Assembly: GCA_030765055.1 (NCBI GenBank)
Contig: CM060950.1
Coordinates: 279,007,868 to 279,071,867 of the forward strand
Direction: 5' to 3'
Source of the DNA: Mantis religiosa
Taxonomy: Eukaryota > Arthropoda > Insecta > Mantodea > Mantidae
DNA: 64,000 nt
Below the pieces are notes generated by a model. That model saw only the letters and a list, made by a program, of their open reading frames with translations, was not told where the DNA came from and did not search any database. Position numbers and translations under genes: made by a program. Shown here piece by piece: positions 30,980 through 43,030 of this stretch; positions within the stretch are counted from its first letter, which is position 1, and every line of letters begins with the position of its first letter.

Positions 30980-32930
30980 AAGTCAAATAATAGTAACAAG
31001 TTCTACAAATCTTTGTTCACTAATGTCCGAATTTATTAGCTTCAAATAAATTACTAATACTTTGTCGAGATTTTGAACCAACAAGCACTGCCGTCTGTCA
31101 CTCAACACTAATATGTAAGCTGAAAATGAACGCTCCATATCCACCGAAGTTACAGGTGTCTTTTCCAACTTCGACACTAGATGGAAAAAAATGTTAAATT
31201 GTTCATCCGTACTTTTGCCTGCTAAGATATCTGAAGCGCTACGCAGGTCATTCAGTCCTACATTATTCTACAGAACGTTCTCCAGTTTATCCCATACTTT
31301 TATCTTCAACAGAACAAGGAGCAGTTTTAATCCTTTCTTACATAGCTTTAAATATTCGCACTTGTTCATACAAGGTTTTCCTGCTATTTCAGGTCATGCA
31401 ATACGGTGCACAATAAAGGTGAAGTGCAACTTTAAAAATGATAGATCACTCTTAATACCAGAATCACTTGCTTTGCAGACACAATGCATGCAGACTGGTC
31501 TTCTAGACTTGAAGCAACGTTTTTCACTTCACCAAAGTGATCGTTGTAGTATTCTGTAGCTTTGAGCCATATCTCCCAGCGCGTAAGTACAGCTTCGGGG
31601 GTCAGAAAAATATTGAACAGCTTCTCACGGAAAATCTGTAACCCTTTTGGTGCATTAATGAAAACCTTTGTTTCACTGCAGAAATCAACTTGTTGACATT
31701 TGGGTACTGTTTTCTGATATATGGCATGGTTAACATCATGTGCAAGGCAAGTAATGTGCGTGGCGCAAGGATAAAAAAAGGAAAACAACTGAACTTTAGC
31801 AATCATGTATGCTGCTGCGTCAGTGCATATGAGTAGCATTTTATTCTCATTAACACTGTTTAGGTGCAATACCTAGAGACCATCATTAACGTATTTCACT
31901 ATCGTCTGAGAGTTGATTCTGGCCAGTTGTCTCTAACAGATCAAATATGCTACTGTTGGAGTATAAGAATTCAAATTCCCAAAAATTACATGTGCTGTGT
32001 AACACCCCATACTGTCCGTAGTTTCATCTACTGACAGCCAGATATGTGATTCGCCCATTTCCGAGCGAATTCTGCTCAAAGCTTCTACATATGTACCGTG
32101 AACATAATTTTTCTTTATGGTAGATTCTGAGGGAATGTTTCTGTGACAGTATTTTTCTAAGAAGCTTTTCCCCGTTCAGTGTTAATCTGATGTACACGTA
32201 GGTGTACATCCTTGGTCACCATGTGTAAAGGGCGACTTTTTGCCGCTGGTTACCTACACACACAGAAAAAACAAATCGCCCTCTTCGGTAGCGTAGATGG
32301 TAGAGTGTCTGCCTCACATTCTAGAGGACCCGAGTTCGCATCTCGGTCACGGTGAGTTATCTGGATAATGTTTGACCCATGGTTTTCCCTTTTCCTAAAA
32401 GACGAATGAGGGGTAACTCTAAGCTCAATGGACCCTGGGTTCATTTGAGCATAATTTCATCCATTCTATTCATCGTCTGATATGACTTAACGTAAGAGGA
32501 CGTAAATTACAAAAACAAAGAAATGTGATACGTAAATAAGTGCATTTACTAATTTTAATTTTGTTGTTTTACAGGAGATTTTGAATTTCAAGCAGGATTT
32601 TAGTTATGGAAATTCAAGATTTAGTTTTCAGAAACAGTATATTCAGCACGCCGGTACCAAAGCATATGAAACTGAGATTTAAAGGAATAACGTTTTTCCA
32701 ATAAATTACGCCAGAAAATAACACTATGGCAATTTATGTAGCAAGCGGTCACTTACTATAAATTTAGAAGAAAAATCATATAATATATACATTAAATTGC
32801 TCACCTGTTTACTACACGCTTGACAGAATATTGCCTGGCCATGTGTGGTGAAGTTTGGAAGCTCTAGAAGCCACTGACGTATCAATAAAGCCTTTGATGT
32901 TTTAATTTTTCGCATTGGTTTCTCACCAAA
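30980..32930 (-). pseudogene. BED-finger/hAT-type transposase gene, broken
   Basis: On the minus strand the N-terminus (32915) reads MRKIKTSKALLIRQWLLE then FCQACSKQV, a BED-type Cys pair seen in hAT-derived proteins related to the CGGBP1-like group. After a SINE insertion, 32210-31960 gives EKLLRKY and SHIWLSVDETTD, the block with the first catalytic Asp. 31869-31500 holds LLICTDAAAYMI, HITCLAHDVNHAI and LTRWEIWLKA, the hAT mid-region. The 3' end (31177-30983) is the hAT dimerisation tail: VDMERSFSAYILVLSDRRQ then VQNLDKVLVIYLKL. Several frameshifts and stops interrupt it. Domain order and motifs are clear; terminal inverted repeats were not found. Confidence 0.82.
32277..32516 (+). repeat. 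tRNA-derived SINE-A inside the hAT gene
   Basis: The head CTTCGGTAGCGTAGATGG is followed by the B-box-like GAGTTCGCATCTCGG and the standard body, ending in GACGTAAATTAC and an A-rich tail. It splits the minus-strand hAT frame. Possible flanking AAAAACAAA duplicates overlap the A-rich tail, so the TSD is uncertain. Confidence 0.83.
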
Positions 32931-33430
32931 CCGTCACTTCAAATGCTTAAGACAGAACGCAAATTGTGCAAGGGGAAGGAAGATATGGCTGACTGAAGAT
33001 GCACCAAGTAGGTGCGCCTTCTCTTTTTCCGGGAACGGGGTGAAGAGCACTCAGTTATTGTACACTGCAGCCACCGCTCCCAAGGTCATATAATAGTAAC
33101 CCTCAGATTGACAATGAAAGTTACATGTGTAGTCTAGTTAAAATGAATACACACTGCAAAATACGCTTTGGAATTCAAAACATATAGTTTTGGAGAAATA
33201 ATGGAGAGATTTTCGGTAAAAGAATGGATGTTTTAACCTAACAGAGATTAAACATGGTGCTATTAAAACTGTAATTTTAGGTATGGCTTCTTATGAAACG
33301 TGTGTTTGCAGGTTTTTATGTAGTTAACGTTTAAGGATTGAAAAGGTTTTTGCCTAATATCCGAAATCTACTGATGACAGTCGACAAATATGATAAACAT
33401 TATTTTGTTCTTGGTTACTTAAGTAAATAT
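32931..33430. other. No gene identified
   Basis: Flank of the hAT gene. It includes a short palindromic CACCAAGTAGGTGCGCC-like stretch near 33002. No terminal inverted repeat partner for the hAT element was recognised. Confidence 0.45.
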
Positions 33431-33434
33431 TGGT

Positions 33435-34200
33435 GGCGCAAAGCTTACATTCGATGAAAGGAAGTCAGTGGTACATTAGGTATGAAAACATTAGTGAGAT
33501 TCAACGCCAGTGGCGTAATAAGTATATAACATAGCCACCGTCACGTTTAACAACTGCGCGCATTCGAGCAAAGTTTGAGGTCGACGGCTGTGTTACAGAT
33601 GTACAGAAAAAACAATCTGGACGACCTGTAACAGCAAGTCCAGCGAACTCCCGTCAAATGTTACAACAATTCACTCACTGACCACAGAAGCCTGTGAGAC
33701 AGTGCATCCGTGAAACTAGGTTGAATCGCTCAAGTATGGGACGCATTTTGAACACTACACAGTCGAAGTACTACATCCCAAGATTACTATATGCAATAAA
33801 TGCGTACGACCCAGTTGGTATTATCGAGTACTGGGAGTAGTTCAATAACATGGTAGGCAACGATGAAGTGTTTTCGGAGATGTTTGTGTGATCTGATGAG
33901 GCACAGTTTAAACTCAATGGTACAGTAGTGTTACTGTACAATGGTACTGGGGTGTGGTTCAATGACCGCTAGCCTGAAGTTACACCCCTTTCGGCACCCA
34001 TGGACCTCCTCATTGTGCACTGTCCGCCCACTACAGGAAGTCAAAAGAGGAATGAAGGACAGAAGAGCTGTTTATCTGCTCAGGTAGTGGATCGGTTTAC
34101 TACGAAATGAGTGTATGAGATTGTATATGAGATACCGATGCTGTCAGAATTAATGCTCGTTTCTGTATTTGCAGTGATAAGTATTATGCATGGATGAGCT
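33435..34200 (+). pseudogene. Decayed DDE_3-type transposase (Tc1/mariner superfamily)
   Basis: The plus-strand frame reads LTFDERKSVVHWYLR (N-terminal helix-turn-helix), then RIRAKFEVDGCVTDVQ and QSGRPVTASP, the family's Lys/Arg-linker SGRP region. After a few stops come SSMGRILN and VFSEMFV-stop-SDEAQFKLNG, the first catalytic Asp block (consensus F.DEA.F.L.G). Later blocks are barely legible (a proline-rich stretch after 33960). It is an old copy of a family found widely in arthropods and does not match the fragment at 8940 closely enough to join them. Confidence 0.65.
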
Positions 34201-36985
34201 ATATGACAACTCTTTGTATTTTACATGAACCTATCACACGGAAGACGAGCATAAACTCAGCAAAAGTGATTACACCACAGATTCCTCCGACCTGCTTTCT
34301 TGTGCTGACTGTGAAATACGGAGCATGCCTGCAAACAGTTGTCAGCTATGGATAAAACGAGTACAGAATAAAGAACTAAGGTCTATCTATTCTGTTGGCT
34401 TTAGCACACTCATGAGATTCTGAGATATCAAAGAATGTTTCTATTAGAGAAGCGTTTCTAGATCCCAACAGGAAAAGAATTCAGGACTTCTAGAAATGCA
34501 GGTGCATGCTTGGGTAGTCTCCTGAGAGAATGAGTGCATTTGTTGGGGTATGGAGGCCATTCACTATCATTCCGAAATTCCAAATGAAATGGCGTCATTC
34601 CGAACTGTCAGGTGGTTTGAGGAGCCACAATCTGTGTGGCATGGTGCAATGTATCTGCTAGAGATTTTATCGCGCTAAAATCCAACATCAAACTATAAGA
34701 GAATATATGTACAAAATATTTCTGCTTAAATAACGAAATTTTAATCAAGGAATAGGTCAAAGCACAGGGAAATCATGGAAGAAAGTTAACAAACATTGAA
34801 TTAGTTCGTTAAATACAAAGGACGAATGGAAATGTTACATCAAAAACATATAATAGTTTCAGGAGATTCAATGCATCGTTAAAACAATAACTTAAAATAA
34901 CATTTATCAATAAAATATCATATTAAATGAAGTTACAAGAAATTTTTGAATTTGAACCCTTAAACTTACAAGTGGAGAGAGAGAGAGGGAGGGAGGGAGG
35001 GAGAGGTTACAGTTGGATTTCTCTGTGCTCAGCACTAATAAGGTTATCTCATTAAACTAGATTTAGCGAAAATAAACTTTGTTCAGAAATATGTGGCATA
35101 GTGCATGTTGTTTATATGAAGGGAATTCTAAAAATTCTCACCTGCACTAGACTTGTTGGAAAGAGTTACTTAGATTTTCTAAATGTGTTTCAAGAAAACT
35201 ATCCCGAATGCAGTATATAAAGCGCCCGCTTCATACGTAACCAGTTTTAATAGCGAACTGTCTGTTATAAATCGTTAACAAAAAGTGACAACTGCGGACA
35301 TTCCATAAATTTTCAAGAATTTGTGAAAATATTACATTTGAAAAAGTGGCGAACCTCAGAGTACGTCAGGCACCCTTTCCACTCTCTGGCTACTCTTAGA
35401 ACCTTTTCTTATATTTTATGTTTAGGGATATTTTACTCTGCATTTTACACTTTCAGCTATTGGAAAACCTGCTTGCTCTAGATCTTTCACATGTTTTTTT
35501 TCTGACATCCCATGTTTCTAAACACGTTTTAAACGTATGTTTTGTTACTGAATGAGGAAATGGCTAGCTCTTCTATTAAAGTGTTCAGAAAAAAGTCTGG
35601 AGGGCCTGGTAGAAAGAAAAAGGTGAATATAAATAATGAAAACTGTGAAAATAACTAACGACTTGGAAACTAAACAACATCTTTGGATATCAAAGTGTTA
35701 GATTAAGGGATTCAATTCCACAGGATTGTGTAATTCCAAGAAAAATTACTTCTAGCTCTAATTTTTTTTTAAATAAATGAACCAATATCGTGTTACCAAG
35801 TCTGAAATGGGGGCAGAGGACATCTGTAAAAGTGCTAGACAGAAGAGAAGGAACTACAAGAGGAGTAGAGACGATCATGACAACACTGATTATGGGACAG
35901 GAATGTTTTAACAAAATTTCAGTACTGTAAAACTTAAACTTATTTTTCCGCCAATTTTGTTTTCGTAAGCCTTATGTACCTTTCCTTTGAAACTACTTTC
36001 CTAATTCAATGAAATTTTCACAGACTGTTTCCCTGACAACCGACATTTTTTCACCCCTTAGATCTTATTATCTAGGAAACTGATAATGTTTTTATGTTCA
36101 AGCAATGAAAAAGTATTATTAATAAAAAAGCTATTGCAGATACATTTTTAATTCTATGTACTCACAAAAATTTCGTTTTATTGCCAAATAATGTAAGTAT
36201 ATGTGATGAAAAATCATTGCTGTATTATTTATAGTTCCTCAGAAAAGGTACATTGAAAATGTCAAATATATCATGGCGGATATTGAAGGTACCTTCTCCC
36301 CTTAATAGAGGTAAGCCACCTGTTATGATAACTGACTGTTATAAATAAAATTGGCTTGTTACTCAACATATATTATAGACAAAATTGTGAGTGATATAAC
36401 GTCGAAAATAGCAGTATCAAATACTGCGTGTGTCCACAATAAAACTGGGTATATGCCAAATATTAAACTACCGACAATAAAGGAAAAGATTTCTGGGCCG
36501 CTTGCTGAAGGGATTTGATGATACCTTAATTCGCCACTAGGACAAATATACGTCAGGGGAACAATGATAAATCTAAAGATTTTAAGGAATATCTCAAAAC
36601 ATATACATGTCAATATATGGCATTAAATGTTACCATACTACATGGGTCATTAAAAAATCAGTAGCAACATTGCCTAAATTTGGCGCTATCAGCGGTGAAT
36701 CTTATAAGCTGATAACAATGAAAGACAAGAGCATCTATACTCCTGCCGCTATAATAAGCACACCTTCCTCTGAGCAATTTCCGAGAACAAAACCTACTGG
36801 TAAGCTACTCTGTGCATTCAGCTTCTTTGAATGTATATGGCATAACACATGGGCCAAAGTGTCACTGTCGTCTGTCACGCTTGTGCACGTGGGCTTTGAG
36901 TAATACAAAAAGTGTGTTTCCTAAGACGGATGCAGTACAATGTTTAAAAGCTGTAAGCTTAGTAAATACGAACAAATGTTCTTCA
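34201..36985. other. AT-rich region with simple repeats, no gene identified
   Basis: It contains a purine tract of GA/GGGA units at 34975-35006. Short frames such as 35690-35914, 36359-36613 and 36607-36903 show no motif I recognise. TA-rich segments dominate. Confidence 0.5.
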
Positions 36986-37600
36986 TTAAAATTCAAGTTG
37001 CAAGAGGTATGAATGCTCGACAATGCCATACAGAGTTATTGGAAGAGATACTCAAATGATTTTCGGCACATTGATTCACCATGACCAAAAACGTAGGACA
37101 AGAACAGGATCCACTTAAAGTCATGTTCATTGTTTCTTATAATTTTGACGGTGCTTTTATCACTCATACAGTTTCCCAAGGAAATAGTGTGAATGGTGTA
37201 CATTACAGCCTCTTTGTAGAACACGATTTACGACCAACTGTGCGTCGTAAACGTCCAAAGCTCTTGAATTATCATCCCATTGTGTGACATGATGGTGCTC
37301 GCTCTCACGCGTTTGGCCTTGTTGTTAATTTAATTTGCAGATGGAACTGCGTAATTCTGGAGCATCCTCCATACTCCCCAGATATGAGCCCATGTTATTT
37401 CGACCTTTTTGTGAAAATGAAATTATCACTTATAGTAGTTCGCTTCAGAACCAGAGCAGTAAAGCAGTCTGTTCGAATATTAGGACAACAAGAAGCTCTG
37501 TGTGGAGGCTTTTTCCTCATGTTGAAGGAGATTACTTCTAAGCACTGCAATAATGTGACCGCTACAAAAACGTTCTGTTTGTTGTTAATTGAAACGTTGC
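36986..37600 (+). pseudogene. Mariner transposase C-terminal half
   Basis: 37096-37287 reads KVMFIVSYNFDGAFITH and later RPTVRRKRPKLLNYHPIV, the strand and helices leading to the second catalytic Asp. After a stop, 37289 on gives HDGARSHAFG (consensus HDNARPH) and then ILEHPPYSPDMSPCYFDLF, the block of the third catalytic Asp; here the position reads CYFD. The helical tail follows to about 37550. Upstream pieces near 36990 are weak. It is a third mariner lineage in the window, differing in sequence from both the 4461/61663 family and the 60385 copy. Confidence 0.75.
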
Positions 37601-37645
37601 CACTAATTGTTCTATGACCTAAGTATTTCCAGGCAAACGTTACTG

Positions 37646-37649
<4 letters not shown>

Positions 37650-37692
<43 letters not shown>
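37650..37692. repeat. (TA)n microsatellite
   Basis: An uninterrupted alternating TA tract of about 40 bases lies just after the mariner remnant. Confidence 0.97.
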
Positions 37693-37693
<1 letters not shown>

Positions 37694-37798
37694 GAAATGT
37701 GTGTTGCTGTCACATAACAGTACTTTATTTTATATAGTCCTTCATTTTCATACCACAGCCTATTTCTGTTATAGTTACGTATTTATAGGACTTATGAG

Positions 37799-37896
37799 GT
37801 AAGTTGATGTTTATCAGCGAGTGAAAAAATTTAATGCCCTAAGCGTCAGCTCCGAGGGCTTAAATTTCAAGGGCATGATAAACATCAAACTTCTCT
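37799..37896. repeat. Imperfect ~98 bp hairpin (MITE- or precursor-like)
   Basis: AAGTTGATGTTTATCA near 37801 pairs with TGATAAACATCAAACTT near 37894, and AATGCCCT/AGGGC segments pair inside. The arms are about 40 bases with a short loop around GCGTCAGCTCC. It could be a tiny foldback element or an RNA hairpin; nothing further can be decided from sequence alone. Confidence 0.6.
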
Positions 37897-38069
37897 AGAC
37901 CAATACGAAATGTTATCCGTTATCTAAATAAATGAAACGAAAATAACGAAATTTAATTCTGTACAATAAAGAGTGAGTGAGTGTGTGGTGTTTTAGGGCC
38001 CGTCGACAACCGGGTAACAACCATCCCGTAGTAAATATGAAAAACCGATCCCGGCCATAACATAGATCG

Positions 38070-38226
38070 CGAAGTTGCTCGCCTTTTATGAGATCCCGGT
38101 CTCGTTCTACGAGCCGTAGGAGTTCTGGCTCCTGAACATCAGCCGAGTCACAGGAGGCTAACGATTTTCGAATCGTAGGGCCCAAGTCAGCCAAAGTGAA
38201 GAAAAAAGTTAAAACGGCCCGTTAAA
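38070..38226 (+). pseudogene. LINE ORF1 C-terminal tail
   Basis: A plus-strand frame just before ORF2 reads RSRSRSTSRRSSGS, a stop, then ANDFRIVGPKSAKVKKKVKT and a stop at about 38226. A basic, Ser/Arg- and Lys-rich tail directly upstream of the endonuclease frame is what the end of a LINE ORF1 looks like. It is separated from ORF2 by about 10 bases. The rest of ORF1 is not recognisable upstream. Confidence 0.5.
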
Positions 38227-38235
38227 AACTCTTTA

Positions 38236-39834
38236 TGGAAATAATCCAGTGGAACATCAATGGTTTCCGAGCTCGCGTTTAAGACCTACAGTTTTTAGTT
38301 TCTCAACGGTTACCATTAGTTATTTGTCTCCAAGAAACCCATTTGCATCACTATCACTCATTACACCTAAGCACTTTCTCGGCGTTTAGGGGAGACTCCG
38401 TTGCAGGCACACGAGCAAGCGGTGGCGTTGCTACTTTAGTGGCAACTAATATCTCTGCCACGAATATACCATTAACCACGCTGTTGCAAGCTGTCGCTCT
38501 TCGTATACAGCGGGAGAGCATCTCTTTTACCATCTGCAACATTTATCTGCCTCCGCTCTGTGTAATTCAAAAGCAGGATCTTCAGGCTCTTTTGGCTCAG
38601 CTCCCCTCACCGTTACTCATCTTGGGAGATCTGAATGCCAAACACAAGCTCTGGGGCTCCGACATTGATGATGTTCGTGGCTGCCTCATAGTAGACGCGT
38701 TCGATTCGTATGACCTGATTTTGCTGAACACTGGTGACCCGACATTCTTGTCATCCGCTTATGGTACGCACTCGGTGCTAGACGTCTCATTCTGCAGCCC
38801 GGTATTAGCTCCACTCCTTGATTGGTCTGTGCTTTCCGACCTCTTTGGGAGCAATCATTACCCAATTAACATCCATTTATCCGGCCGCCACCATGCGCCT
38901 TCGCGACATCCTCGCTGGATTATTTCCAAGGCTGACTGAGAAAAGTTTCATTACCATATACACCTCACCGACGATGGTTTTGACACCGTCGATGAAATGG
39001 TGGAATATTTTACATGTTCCATCCTGCTCGCCACTGAATTCAGCATTCCTCGAGGTTCTTCTACCCCACGTCATTCCCCTGTACCCTGGTGGTCTGAGGA
39101 ATGCCGTGTGGCTATAAAAGCACGCAAACGTGCTTTGCGGCTGTTTCAGTTACACCCGACAGAAAAGAACTTCGTTGCTTTTAAACGTTCTCGAGCTAGG
39201 GCACGTTTTGAGCTTCGCCATGCGAAACGAAGATCCTGGGAAGCCTACAGGTATAGTCAGCTGTTCGGCGGATGTATGGCAAGTATCGCCGAACGGTCAT
39301 TCCCGGACTTGCTCTCTACGGTTCCATCTGCACTACCGAGCAAGATATAGCCGAAGCCCTTGCCACCTCATTCGCTGCTACTAGCCAAACGGCTAATTAT
39401 GACGCCCTCTCGATTCCTATTAAGGAAGCTGCGGAGAGAATAAAACTAAATTTTAATAGCGAATGTAATGAGCCATACAACCAACCTTTTACCGCTGCCG
39501 AGCTTGCACATTCTTTAGCCCTAGCTAAGGACTCTTCTCCCGGTCCCGATGACATCCACTGACAGATGCTGCTACATCTTCCACCCGATGCGATGTCGTT
39601 TCTTTTAGGCATGTATAACCGTATCTGGCATGAGCGGGTCTTTCCATCTTCCTGGCAAGAGGGTATTGTCATCCCCATCCCTCGACCTGGAAAGGACCGC
39701 ACACTTCCATCTAGCTACCGCCCCATTTGCCTGACGAGTGTCGTTTGTAAGACCTTTGAGCGAATGGTAAACTCTCGGTTGGTGTGGTGGCTCGAAATCA
39801 ATAACCAGCTGTCCAACCTTCAATGTACAATGTA
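38236..39834 (+). pseudogene. Jockey/I-type LINE ORF2: endonuclease and start of RT
   Basis: The start is the ATG at 38236 (MEIIQWNINGFRAR). AP-type endonuclease motifs follow in order: ICLQETH with the catalytic Glu, FTICNIYLPP, LLILGDLNAKHKLWG, and GTHSVLDVSF. The last motif reads GSNHYPI, with Asn where active enzymes have Asp (S.DH.P). One stop lies after RARV and another after WIISKAD. 38997-39350 is the linker (WWSEECRVAIKARKRALR) and 39560-39834 the start of RT (SSWQEGIVIPIPRPGKD, SSYRPICLTSVVCKTFERMV). The sequence breaks off after NNQLSNLQ, before the RT catalytic blocks. A 3' loss is unusual for a LINE, which normally loses its 5' end, and points to a later deletion or rearrangement. 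Confidence 0.87.
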
Positions 39835-40838
39835 GATGTATGTTTATTTCTTGTTGTTCAGATAACTAAAGGAAAATTGAAAATCGACTAGGCCATCTAC
39901 AAAATAATTAATAGCCAGAGAGATTATGTCTTTATTGCTATATTAGAATAAACGTATTTGAAGAATAATGTGCTTTTGTCCCGAAAATTTTAACTTTATT
40001 ATTCTGCTGGTCCCGCGTTTTTGACATTGGTAGAGATAATTCGACCTTTTGCAAAGGTTGTTCATTCCTAACTGTAAAAGTCCTACATTTCAGTAATAAA
40101 AGTATTACATAATGTGTCTTTTCTTATTCTGACAGATAAAAGATTCCTTTTGTTACCTCTTTCTACTTTATATTAATGGAGATAAATGTCAACAGAATTA
40201 GATTTATAATATAATCATTGTAGATACAAGTGAAACCCATGTCTAATGTTTAAAACAGATTCGCTGTAATATATAGCTACTGACGTCAGTCCCGAGGAAA
40301 ACACGCTGGGATTGTCCGGTTCGCAACGCGTAGCTCTTGTTTCATTACAACTACTGCTCCCCACGCAGGTAGATCTGTGTTACAGGGAATGCAAGGTGTT
40401 AGACATATTGTGTTAATAGTATCACTTTCCTAACAATTATTGGGAAATCTCCATTTTATATAAAATTTAATATTATCAACAGCTAACACACGGGAATTCT
40501 CATTAGCTTCGTCCTTTTTTACCCTCGCGCTATTGCCACTTGCTAATAGCGTGATATAAATAATTAATTGTAATAATTTTCAGCTTTAAAAACACTGTAT
40601 TATGCAGAATATTTTCTCTATCAGATTATGTCATTTTTACAGTAGTTTTGACTTTCTATGGCCCCAAAGTTTTCACAACGCTTGTTTTTCGGTAAAATTC
40701 GGATATTTTCTATTTGTATATTCATCATGCGGCAACTACAAAGGTTACTGCCATAATATTACAACAATTTCTTAGGTAGAGAATATTACAGTGCTCCTAC
40801 CTGCCAAGTTTGAATTCTCCATCTTTAGTCAGACGAGT
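39835..40838. other. AT-rich region, no gene identified
   Basis: AT-rich with no coding frame of note. It ends at the 8 bp target duplication of the next element. Confidence 0.5.
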
Positions 40839-40846
40839 GTTATAAT

Positions 40847-42296
40847 CAGTGGCGGCTCGTGGTATAAAAAATGGGTGTTCACAAGATCTATACTTAAAAT
40901 GCACACTAGCACTAACCGCTACTGCACCAGTACTACTAATGAGTGTTCCAACAAAATTTTATACAATCTATTAGCTTAGAAATAATTTATATGTTCCTAT
41001 CACGTTGCTTATTGTGTCCTTTACTGACAGTCTGTAAGCTGAGCATTAATATTCATACGACCAAATATGACGAACTAAATACATGTATTTTTACGTCAGT
41101 GTGAATTTCCGTGCTTCTTTTTCTTTTCAGTAAGATGTACCAAGTCGCACATACTACTTTTGTCCAATTACTTACTTCAGAGCTAGTCCTGCGCCGTGGC
41201 GTAGCGGGCTCAGTTAGCATGTCGTGGTCTCTGGCCACGGAAAGGGGCCCGGGTGCGATTCCACCCATTTGGTGGGGATTTTAGTTCCCGGGTATAGGGC
41301 CGGTGCTCACTCAGCCCTGGTCACAAAAACCAACATTCCGTCTGACCACGTATCGGTTGAATGATCGTCCACCTCTGTCATGTGGAAGTGGGCGTGAGGC
41401 CGGCAGTCGGGTCGGTAGGCCTTGGCGGTAGTGGTTAATTTAACTTACTTCAGAGCTAAAAAGAAGGCACGGAAAGCAAAAAGCACATTTCTAATACTGC
41501 AGCCGCGTAGCCATTTACAGTTTGTGTATACATTATTAAATTTGCGCCTGTAGTCCCGCTTCTGATTTTTGTAACACGCTTAACTGTCAAATTGGGCTGC
41601 GGACGTCCTAGTCAGTTTATTACATTCTTTCTTTGCAAGTTCGCAGCTACATCTTGAGAGAAGTCCAACTGTCACAAAGATTCAAAAACCTCGCGATCGG
41701 TCGCTGCACACAGCAAAGAGTAATTGTTTTGTGCTAAAGCACTAATTGTACTTGATGTACTAGGAAACTCACAATTGTCTCATCTGCTGATTATCTAAAA
41801 ATTCCAAGTTTATCACAGTGTTTAAAACAAAACATCTGTTTAGAAACTGGACCGTAAGAACCCCCCGTATTCAAAGTAACATAAAGCAACAAAGCAAAGG
41901 CTGAGAGCGCTAGGAGTTGTAAACATTCTTTGCATTTGGAGATAGTTGCAGTTAAATTCTGTAGATAGCAGCACTTCCCAGAGATGACCAAGAACTCTGG
42001 CGTTGCCAATGTGAATTAACGTCCACATCGAAACTGTGCTCTGATCTGGGCACACCCAACCAATGCCTGTCTGTAGCATTTGTCGTCTACGCATGCGCAG
42101 AGCTTTAAACATTACATGATATGCTAGCACAAGGGAAGTGTGTTACCTGCAACGTTGCCACATATTGTGCTATCGCCGTCTACTTGCTACACATAAACAC
42201 AAATACAAATAGTGAACGAAAATAGGAAAAGGGCTTCTACATGACAAATACTGGGGGTTTACGTGCTTTTGTGCTGATAAACAGCAGCCGCCCCTG
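40847..42296. mobile_element. Non-autonomous hAT-type DNA transposon with exact 8 bp TSD
   Basis: The left end is CAGTGGCGGCTCGTGG. The right end, read inwards on the minus strand, is CAGGGGCGGCTGCTGT. Together they give an imperfect terminal inverted repeat of about 15 bp. GTTATAAT is exactly duplicated at 40839-40846 and 42297-42304. An 8 bp TSD and CAG-starting ends are typical of the hAT superfamily. The 1450 bp interior has no transposase motif; a minus-strand frame at 41840-42130 (96 codons) is unrecognised. Subtracting the SINE at 41186-41442 and its duplicate leaves about 1.18 kb. Confidence 0.88.
41186..41442 (+). repeat. tRNA-derived SINE-B with exact 16 bp TSD
   Basis: The head has GTGGCGTAGCGGGCTC (A-box region) and GGGTGCGATTCC (B box), followed by a SINE body including GGGCGTGAGGCCGGCAG and TAGGCCTTGGCGG. 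ACTTACTTCAGAGCTA is exactly duplicated at 41170-41185 and 41443-41458. The exact duplication suggests one of the youngest insertions in the window. Confidence 0.93.
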
Positions 42297-42654
42297 GTTA
42301 TAATCTTTTACATTAAGTAATTTGGGGAATCTTTATGTATATGCACTAGAAAATGTAGGCAGCGAGAAACGTTTTTGTTATTGGGTTTACATCGGAGGAC
42401 AAAGCAACAGAAAAATGTAAAGGAAGGTTGAAGGCAATTTTTAAAAGAAACCGTAATCCTCTAACTTCTTGTATTGGTCGTATGTGTCAAATAAACAAAA
42501 GGCATCTTTTCAAAGTAACGGTGACATGCAAGGCAAGAAACACCCGACAACTAATTTCGGACTAGCTAAGTTATAAACTAAACACTATAATCGTTCGCTG
42601 AAGTTTTGAAGCAACCTATATATAAGCATTTATTTGCTGCACTGCCAGAACATG
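42297..42654. other. Spacer between two DNA transposons
   Basis: This is roughly 350 bp of AT-rich sequence between the hAT-type element's TSD and the TA target of the Tc1-type element. No gene is seen. Confidence 0.6.
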
Positions 42655-43030
42655 TACAGAGACTCCCATAAATAATCGGACAAAGCATAATACTAAGTTT
42701 TGAAAGTGAAAATCAACATTTGATGTGCTATTTTATTGAAATTAATGATAATCATCAGTTACATCGTTCGTTCTTGTAACAAAATAAGTTTTATTTCACA
42801 TGAAAATTATATAATGCATGCTTTTTTAAGAATTAAACAGAAATATGACATTCTTTGGTCCTCAAAAGTAATCGGACAAAACAACTTGAGTGTGATACAA
42901 AATATGGCTTAGTACTTTGTGACTCTCCCTCTTCTTTTCACTACTTCTCGCAACCTATTTGGCATACTGTGAACCAGGTTTTTCAGGTAGGCTGTAGAAA
43001 GTTTGCTCCATTCCTCTTGAAACCTTTCCC

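Noticed and set aside
41840..42130. 96-codon minus-strand frame inside the non-autonomous hAT-type element
   Set aside because: It has no transposase or other family motif and there is no reason to call it a gene.
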